Shown one piece after another: positions 1 to 5,661 of a DNA stretch of 10,769 bases (the first letter of the stretch is position 1; every line of letters starts with the position of its first letter). Origin of the DNA: an uncultured Steroidobacter sp. (lineage in GTDB: Bacteria > Pseudomonadota > Gammaproteobacteria > Steroidobacterales > Steroidobacteraceae); NCBI GenBank assembly GCA_946478975.1, contig CAMLEO010000248.1, forward strand, positions 1 through 10,769, written 5' to 3'. The translations under genes and the position numbers were made by a program. The notes under the pieces were generated by a model, which made no database searches, was not told the DNA's origin, and saw only the letters and a list, made by a program, of their open reading frames with translations.

Positions 1-167
1 TGCCCATCGATTCAGCGCTCGGTCAGCGATTGTCCGTACCATTACCGGCGGCGCGCTATACACTCACGCCGCCGGCCAAGGACAAGTGGCGCGTGAATGA
101 AGCGCAGATCGAGTCGGTATTGCCTTCGGTGCAAGCGACATGGCGCCGGCTGCAATCGTTGCAATAG
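1..167 (+). CDS. C-terminal end of a gene cut by the window edge; probable sulfotransferase
   Basis: The reading frame with codons starting at position 3 is open from the edge to a TAG at 165-167, giving the last 54 residues of a protein. The tail contains a YTLTPPAKDKWR segment followed by an amphipathic helix with a VLPSVQATWRRLQ pattern. This resembles the end of PAPS-dependent sulfotransferase-family proteins, which often finish with a PPxxDKWRxxE-type segment and a helix. The P-loop and 3'-phosphate motifs would lie outside the window, so the family call rests on the tail alone. The next gene starts 22 bp downstream on the same strand with its own ribosome site, so co-transcription is likely. 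Another protein ending in a similar basic helix is possible. Confidence 0.5.
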   Translation, partial: PIDSALGQRLSVPLPAARYTLTPPAKDKWRVNEAQIESVLPSVQATWRRLQSLQ

Positions 168-189
168 TTGCGAGGATCAGGGAGTCGTC

Positions 190-642
190 ATGGAGTTTCG
201 TCGAGCTTGGTTGATTGCGGTCGCGGCCTGCGTCGCGGCTCCGGCCTTTGCCCAGGAATCCGCACCGGTTCAGCCGGCCAAGGCCGCGGCTCCTGTGCCG
301 GCCACACCGGCAGCGGCGCCGTCGGCGCCTGCCGATCCGAAGGGCAGCGATTCAGCAGCGCCCGCCAGCGACGCCAAGACGAGCGCTGCGTCGGCCTCGC
401 CTGCGTCGCCGCTGGAAGGCGAGCTGGATGCGGAGAAGATCATGGCCGCGCAACGCGCCGGCTATAAGATTCAAAACGAGAACGGCCAGCAGCTGCTTTG
501 CCGCCGCGATCTGCAAACCGGCTCCCGCGTTCGTTACAAAACATCGTGCCTCACGGCGCGCGAATGGGCGCAGCTGCAGGAAGAAAACAAACTGCAGCTG
601 AAGTCGATGGAGCGCATGCCGATGAAGGTCGAGGGACGTTAA
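190..642 (+). CDS. Small secreted protein with Ala/Pro-rich linker and a two-cysteine C-terminal domain
   Basis: Protein of 150 residues. An in-frame ATG exists at 97, but the ATG at 190 was chosen because AGGGAG sits 5 bases before it and a signal peptide starts right there: charged MEFRR, hydrophobic core, likely cleavage after AFA (residue 21). Residues 22-75 are a low-complexity Ala/Pro/Ser linker. The only compact part is about 85-130: a helix, then GYKI, an NGQ turn, and a C104-x15-C120 pair followed by LTxxxWA (W126). A disulfide between the two cysteines is a reasonable inference for a periplasmic protein. The same domain occurs in the lipoprotein at 2001-2357. I know similar two-cysteine segments only in uncharacterised proteobacterial proteins, so no function is assigned. 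The TAA stop overlaps the stop of the opposing gene. Confidence 0.8.
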   Translation: MEFRRAWLIAVAACVAAPAFAQESAPVQPAKAAAPVPATPAAAPSAPADPKGSDSAAPASDAKTSAASASPASPLEGELDAEKIMAAQRAGYKIQNENGQQLLCRRDLQTGSRVRYKTSCLTAREWAQLQEENKLQLKSMERMPMKVEGR

Positions 643-1343
643 TCGTCCTTGGCGCCGAAGGCGTAGCCGTGCCGCTCGATGACGAATCGATCGCGCTCGG
701 CCACCGCCCGCGCCAGCTCCTCGTCATAGAAAGTCGTATACGCGCCGTGCTCTGAAGTATTCAGAGCCGGCGCCGCGTCGATGTATTCGCGCAGAGCTGG
801 GCTCACAGGCTCGCCGGCCTCAGCAAGAAGTTTCGGCACTTCGTCGCGCAGCTGTTCCATTCGCCCGAGCCTCACCGCATCCACGGCCGGCCCATACAGA
901 TATCGATACAGATAGGAATAAAACCCCAGGCCGCTGCCGCGAATGGGGCTCAGCGCGAAGCCAGGCAGGTTCAGACCCTGATTGATGTAATCGGCCGGCA
1001 ACACCGCGATCAAACGATCGAGCAGCGCGTTGTCATTTCCCAGGCTCAGCAGATTGCGAACGGTGCCGGTGAAATCCAGCTTGCCGCCGCCGCTGACGGT
1101 TTGAAACAACGCATTCGGCCGCGGCCGCGAGCGTTGGAAGCTGTACCAGGAAACGTAATAGCTCCATGGATTGCGCACCAGCCCGAGCAGCGGCAGCGTC
1201 GAGAACTGCGGCGGCAACATGGATCGCGGCAGGTGATAGCCGAGTTGCCGGGCGCCGGCGATGTGACGCATCAGGCCGGTGTTCACGAACGTGCCGCCCG
1301 ACTTGTGCAAATGAAGAAAGACGAAACGGGGAGTGACGATCAT
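639..1343 (-). CDS. Sulfotransferase family protein
   Basis: Protein of 234 residues that should transfer sulfate from PAPS to a hydroxyl or amine on an unknown acceptor. The N-terminus has the 5'-phosphosulfate loop HLHKSGGTF (11-19) after a beta strand. The 3'-phosphate binding segment is LVRNPWSYYVSWY (55-67), with R57 and S61 as the expected contacts. The C-terminal part, with FYDEEL, a VIE helix and GYAF (about 205-229), is typical of membrane-free bacterial sulfotransferases that modify carbohydrates or small molecules. No signal peptide, so cytoplasmic. Its ATG overlaps the TGA of the upstream dioxygenase gene (ATGA, 4 bp), implying translational coupling and possibly successive action on one substrate. 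It is the last gene of the minus-strand run, and its TAA overlaps the convergent stop at 639-642. The substrate cannot be read from sequence. Confidence 0.87.
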   Translation of the reverse strand: MIVTPRFVFLHLHKSGGTFVNTGLMRHIAGARQLGYHLPRSMLPPQFSTLPLLGLVRNPWSYYVSWYSFQRSRPRPNALFQTVSGGGKLDFTGTVRNLLSLGNDNALLDRLIAVLPADYINQGLNLPGFALSPIRGSGLGFYSYLYRYLYGPAVDAVRLGRMEQLRDEVPKLLAEAGEPVSPALREYIDAAPALNTSEHGAYTTFYDEELARAVAERDRFVIERHGYAFGAKDD

Positions 1344-1984
1344 CCCGCGGACACGGCGGCGAAATGTTCTTCAACGGCGGGAACGCGTCGGCCCAGGTCG
1401 CGCTCGCCGGTTGCCATCAATTGCAACAACGCCGGCGTCGGCAGGAAGTCGCAAATCATGTGAGTGCGCGAGCGCTCCGGATCTGCATTCCAGACCGCGT
1501 GCGGCGAGCTGTTGTTCAGCACCCAGATCTCACCGGGCTTCATGAAATAACACAGCGGCCCCGCCATCATCCAAACCTGCTCGTGCGACTGGATCGGAAA
1601 GTGCAGGCGCAGGGTTTTGGCGAAGTAGGGCGCGCGATCGATATGAGGAGCAATCGACGCGCCGCCGGGCAGGCGCGCGATCAAACATCGCTGCGCCGGT
1701 GCCGGAATTACTTGCTCGATGATCTCTCGCGCGTAGGGCAGCAGCGTCAGCGGTTCACGATCTTCGATCGGCAGCGCGCCTTGCGCCGGCGCGTAACCGC
1801 GTAGAAACAAAGCTTCGGCCGCACGATGCACGCCAACCCGTCCGCCGGTGGTACCCCAGACGGACGCGGGCAGCGCGTCGATCTCCGCAGCCAGCCTCGA
1901 CGCATTCACCTGCAATGGCAGGCGCAAGCAGCCGCCCACCAATGCGGTTTTGTCGATGACAGGTTGGCCGGGCAGATCGAGCAT
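1340..1984 (-). CDS. Aspartyl/asparaginyl beta-hydroxylase family Fe(II)/2-oxoglutarate dioxygenase
   Basis: Protein of 214 residues with the double-stranded beta-helix signature of the Asp/Asn beta-hydroxylase family. LPGGASIAPHID (105-116) supplies the first iron ligand H114, with D116 as a possible second. R126 and H128 (LRLHFPI) follow, then MKPGEIWVLNN and PHAVWN with the distal ligand H162. RSRTHMICDF carries R173, the expected 2-oxoglutarate carboxylate contact. The family includes protein hydroxylases, free amino-acid hydroxylases and the lipid A hydroxylase LpxO, so the substrate is open. No signal peptide or membrane segment is visible; LpxO proteins are usually longer and membrane-anchored, which argues against that role. 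The start lies 16 bp after the lipoprotein gene with no strong Shine-Dalgarno site. The stop overlaps the start of the sulfotransferase gene, making hydroxylation followed by sulfation an attractive inference. Confidence 0.85.
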   Translation of the reverse strand: MLDLPGQPVIDKTALVGGCLRLPLQVNASRLAAEIDALPASVWGTTGGRVGVHRAAEALFLRGYAPAQGALPIEDREPLTLLPYAREIIEQVIPAPAQRCLIARLPGGASIAPHIDRAPYFAKTLRLHFPIQSHEQVWMMAGPLCYFMKPGEIWVLNNSSPHAVWNADPERSRTHMICDFLPTPALLQLMATGERDLGRRVPAVEEHFAAVSAG

Positions 1985-2000
1985 GCGGTTCAGGCCCGGC

Positions 2001-2357
2001 TTAGTTGCAGCCTTCGAAACACGGAATCTTTGTATTCACACGTTGCGCCTCATCCATGTCACCGCGCGCGTTGTTGGTGCGCTCCGCCCATTGATCCTCG
2101 GTCAGGCAGACCTTCTTGTTCTTCAGGCGAGTGTTGGTCACCGACTCCTGCTTGCAAATCATTTTCTTGCCGTCGGCGGTGTGGATGGGCTCGCCGCTCT
2201 CGACCGAATAATTGATGAGGCGCTGGGCCCGCTGCGCATCGGTCTCAGGCGCGGGAGTGGCACTGGCCACAGTGGCGGCCGGCTTCGGCGTGGCACAGCC
2301 GAGCAACGCCAGCAAACAAAGCGATGAGCAGATCGATGAGCGGAGGAGCGGACGCAT
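2001..2357 (-). CDS. Small lipoprotein with a two-cysteine CLTxxxWA domain
   Basis: Protein of 118 residues. The frame stays open upstream to 2603, inside the DUF192 gene, but the ATG at 2357 is preceded by AAGGAAG at about 5 bases and begins a lipoprotein signal peptide: MRPLLR, hydrophobic stretch, lipobox LLGC with C21 as the lipidated residue. After a Thr/Pro/Ala-rich linker (22-45), the domain at about 46-92 has ADGKKMIC, a C68-x15-C84 pair and LTEDQWA (W90). It is clearly similar to residues 91-127 of the secreted protein at 190-642, with identical cysteine spacing. Unlike that protein it has two more cysteines near the end (C113, C117). D22 avoidance fits outer-membrane sorting, since residue 22 is Ala (inference). 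It lies 17 bp after the DUF192 gene and 16 bp before the dioxygenase gene. Function unknown. Confidence 0.82.
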   Translation of the reverse strand: MRPLLRSSICSSLCLLALLGCATPKPAATVASATPAPETDAQRAQRLINYSVESGEPIHTADGKKMICKQESVTNTRLKNKKVCLTEDQWAERTNNARGDMDEAQRVNTKIPCFEGCN

Positions 2358-2374
2358 GTGACTTCCTTGGCAGG

Positions 2375-2899
2375 CTACTGTTTGGATTGAGACGCTGAGA
2401 ATGCAGGATGAATGACTTGCGCGCCCGGCGCGATCTTCAGGCGCGACGCTGTGCCGGCGGCCAGCTCGATCACGCCGAGGACCATGCCGCCGGACTCGAT
2501 GGTCTTCAGCGACTGCGGCTCGGTATTCTCGACCACTCGCGTCACCTTGCCATCGGGCGCAACAAACAACATATCGAGCGGGATGAAGGTATTTTTCATC
2601 CACATTGCAATCATTTGCGGGCGTGGATAAACGAACAGCATGCCGTCGCTGGCGTTCATGTGCTTGACGAACATCAGGCCGTGCTCGCGGCGCGGCTCGT
2701 CATCGGCCAGCCAGATGTTGAAACGATGCAGCCTCGCATCGGGCGTCGCCACCTGCAACGTGGAGCGCTTGAAGATCTGGTCCAGCTCCTTGGCATCCGA
2801 CGGCTCGTCCCTGGCGCTGTCGGCGGCGGCGGTGCCGAACGCCAGCAACAACAGGCAAATTGCCGAAAACCACAGTTTATGGGTGCGCGGATAGGTCAT
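2375..2899 (-). CDS. DUF192 family exported protein
   Basis: Protein of 174 residues in the DUF192 family, whose biochemical role is not established. The conserved segments are all present in order: REHGLMF (71-77), GMLFVY (86-91), MWMKNTFIPLDMLFV (99-113), a DGKV turn, and VIELAAGTA (143-151). Residues 1-26 form a signal peptide (basic MTYPRTHK, then a Leu-rich core, cleavage near TAAA/D), so the domain acts in the periplasm. That is common in this family, whose members occur both with and without signal peptides. The start lies 6 bp after the preceding stop; only a weak purine stretch precedes it, so translation probably depends on the upstream gene. All family landmark residues look intact. 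Confidence 0.9.
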   Translation of the reverse strand: MTYPRTHKLWFSAICLLLLAFGTAAADSARDEPSDAKELDQIFKRSTLQVATPDARLHRFNIWLADDEPRREHGLMFVKHMNASDGMLFVYPRPQMIAMWMKNTFIPLDMLFVAPDGKVTRVVENTEPQSLKTIESGGMVLGVIELAAGTASRLKIAPGAQVIHPAFSASQSKQ

Positions 2900-2905
2900 G
2901 GTCCA

Positions 2906-3625
2906 TTAGCTCTTGCGTTGCGCCGTCATGGGATCGCCGCCCTTCTTGGCCGGGTCGGCGTCGTCGGATTCTTCGCTGTCGAAATCGACGCGGCCGACAA
3001 AATCAAATCGCGACAGCAGGATCACGCCGTCGCCTCGTACTGCCCGCGCTGGGTTAGTACAAAAACCGCGGGCTGTAATACGGTATGAGCGAGAACGATG
3101 CGGAATACCGACGAGCGGCTCCTGTTTCACTTCGTCGAGCGTGCATTTGTTATCGCCCTGAGTGCTGTAAAACTCGCCTTTGCCTTCGCGGATCACAGTG
3201 ACATTCACCGGCAGGGCCTTGGCCGCTTTGCCTTCACGCAGTCCTGCAATGCCAAACAGCAGCACCAGGCGACCGCCGTCGGCGGGATCGTTACGACTGA
3301 AACGAACGCGTATTCCGCCATCCGGTCGCACGGCGCCGGTGCATTCGGTGCCTTCATTGCCCCAATCCAGCTCTGCTTTCACTACGCCGGAGAGCCGGGC
3401 GCGCAGATTGCCTCGCCCGTCAGGCAGGCACAGCACCGCCGCGGCGGGCTCGTTTTGGCTGCTAGCGTTGTCATCCGCCGTGGAACTCTGCTGAGCATGG
3501 ACCTTGCAGGACAGTCCCAACGTTAACAGCCCGATGACCGTTTTCGTGAACAGGCATCGCTGCCTGCTCGCGGAGGAGCCGTAGCCATGGCCGGGGACGA
3601 TGTCATTAGTGATCCGTTGCGGCAT
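2906..3625 (-). CDS. Conserved-looking exported protein of unknown function
   Basis: I do not recognise this family. From the ATG at 3625 the protein has 239 residues. A hydrophobic stretch TVIGLLTLGLSC ending KVHA/QQ (about 29-46) looks like a signal peptide, but 28 residues before it is long for an n-region. An ATG at 3706 would make it longer still. A CTG at 3553 would give a normal signal peptide, so the start is uncertain. The mature part has four cysteines (C66, C95, C161, C189) that could form two disulfides. It is rich in beta-strand patterns and Gly turns, with an acidic then Lys-rich tail (about 216-239). It is the first gene of the minus-strand run (6 bp before the DUF192 gene) and is divergent from glgC. 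A secreted beta-sandwich or carbohydrate-binding fold is possible, but I have no motif to support it. Confidence 0.65.
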   Translation of the reverse strand: MPQRITNDIVPGHGYGSSASRQRCLFTKTVIGLLTLGLSCKVHAQQSSTADDNASSQNEPAAAVLCLPDGRGNLRARLSGVVKAELDWGNEGTECTGAVRPDGGIRVRFSRNDPADGGRLVLLFGIAGLREGKAAKALPVNVTVIREGKGEFYSTQGDNKCTLDEVKQEPLVGIPHRSRSYRITARGFCTNPARAVRGDGVILLSRFDFVGRVDFDSEESDDADPAKKGGDPMTAQRKS

Positions 3626-3898
3626 GCCGATATGCTTACCATCGAAGGGGGCTTCCGGCAGACTGTGGCACCGGAGCCTCACCGTCAGGAGCCCGACGGC
3701 GAGCATCCCACAATGCCGAAGCCGCGCCTGTCAGGCAAGCGGCGGCGTAACCTGCCGACAGTGGTGTCGGCCAACTTAACCGGGCGTTGGGTCGAATACG
3801 GTTCGATCGCACGCGAAGCGAGAATTCCTGGTATGGACGATAGAGTCATCCCCGCTCGATCGAAGGAAAGCGTCGCACGGAGAAGCGGAGAGCCGCAC
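3626..3898. promoter_or_regulatory. Divergent intergenic region between the unknown exported protein gene and glgC
   Basis: About 273 bp separate the two divergent starts. Promoters for both directions should lie here, but I could not find a convincing pair of -35/-10 boxes on either strand. The glgC frame is open through this whole stretch, but the translation lacks any GlgC homology and is not considered coding. It contains two short perfect inverted repeats: GCCTG-T-CAGGC at 3726-3736, and GCCGACA-GTGG-TGTCGGC at 3754-3771. Confidence 0.5.
3754..3771. repeat. Perfect 7-bp inverted repeat in the glgC leader
   Basis: GCCGACA, a GTGG loop and TGTCGGC form a perfect 7-bp stem about 130 bp before the glgC start. 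There is no following T-run, so it does not look like an intrinsic terminator. It could be an operator half-site pair or an mRNA hairpin. Chance occurrence in GC-rich DNA cannot be excluded. Confidence 0.4.
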
Positions 3899-5149
3899 AT
3901 GCGCACGCGGCGCTATGTCAGTCGCATTACGCGCAATACGCTGGCCGTCATCATGGCCGGCGGTCGCGGGGAGCGGCTCAAGCACCTCACCGATTTCCGC
4001 TGCAAGCCCGCCACGCCGTTCGGCGGCAAGTTCCGCATCATCGACTTCGTGCTGTCGAACTGCGTGAACTCGGGCATCCGCCGCATCTCGGTGATGACCC
4101 AATACAAGGCGCATTCGCTCATTCAACATATCCAGCGCGGCTGGGGCTACCTGCGCGGCGAGTTCGGCGAATTCGTCGAAGTCATTCCAGCCCAGCAGCA
4201 GATGGGCGACTTCTGGTACCGCGGCACCGCCGACTCGCTGTATCAGAACATGCAGATCATCAAGCTGCACAACCCAAAGCTGGTGCTGGTGCTGGCCGGC
4301 GATCACATTTACAAGATGGATTACGGCCCGATGCTCGCGTCGCACGTTGCCAAGCGCGCGGACATTACGGTCGGCGTCGTCGAAGTGCCTCGCGAAGACG
4401 CGACGGCGTTCGGCGTCATGAGCGTCGATCCCGAATATCGCATCACCAAGTTTTCGGAGAAGCCCAAGGACCCCGAAGGCATTCCCGGCCGGGAGCAGTT
4501 CGCGCTCGGCTCCATGGGTATTTATGTATTCAAGGCCAGCCTGCTGTACCGGCTGCTGGAAGAGGCCGCCACTCGTCCGGGCACCTCGCACGACTTCGGC
4601 CGCAACATCATTCCCGGCGCGCTCACCACTCACAAGGTGTACGCCTATCCGTTCACGGATCAGCAAACACGCGTGCAGCACTACTGGCGCGACGTGGGTA
4701 CCGTCGATGCCTTCTATGACGCGAACATGGAGCTCATCTACGTCAACCCCGAGCTGAACATCTACGACGAGACCTGGCCGATCTGGACTTATCAGCGCCA
4801 GTATCCACCTGCGAAGTTCGTGCTCGATGAAGACGGCCGCCGCGGCGTGGCCATCAACTCCATGGTGTCCGGCGGCTGCATCATCTCCGGCGCGACGGTG
4901 AATCAATCGCTGTTGTTTTCGAATGTGCGCATCGAAGAGCGCAGCTATCTCGAACGCGCGGTGGTGTTCCCGGATGTGACAGTGGGCGCCGGCAGCGTGA
5001 TCAAGCGAGCGATCATCGATACCGGCGGCGTGGTGCCTCCGGGCACGCAGATCGGCGTCAATCCGGAAGAGGATGCCCGGCGCTTCTACCTGAGTGAGAA
5101 GGGGGTCGCACTGGTGACGCGAGACATGCTGGCGCGGTTACAGCGATAG
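3899..5149 (+). CDS. glgC: Glucose-1-phosphate adenylyltransferase (ADP-glucose pyrophosphorylase)
   Basis: Makes ADP-glucose and pyrophosphate from ATP and glucose-1-phosphate, the committed step of bacterial glycogen synthesis, in the cytoplasm. The chosen ATG at 3899 has GGAG 8 bases upstream and gives 416 residues, close to the roughly 430 of E. coli GlgC. Longer frames back to 3587 add only non-homologous sequence. Motifs in order: nucleotide loop AGGRGERL (20-27), RCKPATPFGGKFRIIDF (34-50), WYRGTADSL (106-114), LAGDHIYKMDY (132-142), FSEKP (185-189) with the glucose-1-phosphate lysine, GSMGIYVF (204-211), YWRDVGT, then a left-handed beta-helix C-terminus ending EEDARRFY and LVTRDMLARL. 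The residue matching the E. coli fructose-1,6-bisphosphate lysine (K39) is Phe33, so activator preference may differ. glgA, the next enzyme, is nearby on the opposite strand. Confidence 0.97.
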   Translation: MRTRRYVSRITRNTLAVIMAGGRGERLKHLTDFRCKPATPFGGKFRIIDFVLSNCVNSGIRRISVMTQYKAHSLIQHIQRGWGYLRGEFGEFVEVIPAQQQMGDFWYRGTADSLYQNMQIIKLHNPKLVLVLAGDHIYKMDYGPMLASHVAKRADITVGVVEVPREDATAFGVMSVDPEYRITKFSEKPKDPEGIPGREQFALGSMGIYVFKASLLYRLLEEAATRPGTSHDFGRNIIPGALTTHKVYAYPFTDQQTRVQHYWRDVGTVDAFYDANMELIYVNPELNIYDETWPIWTYQRQYPPAKFVLDEDGRRGVAINSMVSGGCIISGATVNQSLLFSNVRIEERSYLERAVVFPDVTVGAGSVIKRAIIDTGGVVPPGTQIGVNPEEDARRFYLSEKGVALVTRDMLARLQR

Positions 5150-5190
5150 TTTATCCTTCGCGGCCTGCTCATCACTTGAATGGGGATCGG

Positions 5191-5661
5191 ATGAACCGGG
5201 TCGCTGCTCGTCTGGCATTGATCGTCGCGCTGCTCGCTGGCCTCAGCAGCTGCAGCGCGCTGCGTCCCAAGCTGGACGCCCCGCACCTGGCGCTGGTTCA
5301 CATCGCCATGACCTCGGCGGACATTTTCAACCAGCAGTTCCTGGTGCGGGTGAACGTACAGAACCCGAACAAGCAGGCCCTGAACATCAAGGGCCTGGAC
5401 TACACCTTGTTCCTGGAGGGCGACGGCTTCGCCGAAGGCACGCTCAACAAGCCGTTCAAGGTGCCGGCCGAGGGCGAGACCGATTTCGACATGACGGTGA
5501 AAACCAACTTCGTCAGCGGCATCGGCCGCCTGCTGTCGCGCCTGAACGGCCGCACCCAGGTGAATTACAACCTCGAAGGCAAGCTGATGACCGACATCCG
5601 CTTCCTGAAGACCATCCCGTTCAACGAAACCGGCACCGTCAACCTCGCGGTGCTGAAGTAA
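5191..5661 (+). CDS. WHy/LEA2-type lipoprotein
   Basis: Protein of 156 residues. The ATG at 5191 is preceded by GGGGAT at suitable spacing; a TTG 15 bases upstream is in frame but poorer. The N-terminus is a lipoprotein signal with hydrophobic core and lipobox LSSC (C21), so it should be membrane anchored facing the periplasm. The rest fits the LEA type 2 / water-stress and hypersensitive-response (WHy) domain: alternating beta strands, VNVQNPNKQALNIKGLDYTL (54-73) with the characteristic NPN, then FAEGTLNKPFKVPAEGET and a closing NETGTVNLAV strand. Bacterial WHy proteins are linked to desiccation or stress tolerance, but the exact role here is unknown. It follows glgC by 41 bp, probably on the same transcript, and its TAA directly abuts the stop of the convergent glgA gene. 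Confidence 0.86.
   Translation: MNRVAARLALIVALLAGLSSCSALRPKLDAPHLALVHIAMTSADIFNQQFLVRVNVQNPNKQALNIKGLDYTLFLEGDGFAEGTLNKPFKVPAEGETDFDMTVKTNFVSGIGRLLSRLNGRTQVNYNLEGKLMTDIRFLKTIPFNETGTVNLAVLK

Noticed and set aside
2358..2603. Longer version of the lipoprotein gene starting at 2603
   Set aside because: The added part overlaps the DUF192 coding region out of frame. The ATG at 2357 has a strong ribosome site and begins a clear lipoprotein signal.
3587..3898. N-terminal extension of the glgC frame by about 104 residues
   Set aside because: The extension has no GlgC-like sequence, and the ATG at 3899 has a proper ribosome site and gives the normal enzyme length. The region is also the divergent promoter area.
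3776..4906. Long open frame of 376 codons antisense to glgC
   Set aside because: Shadow of glgC codon bias; no recognisable motif and opposite a highly conserved enzyme.
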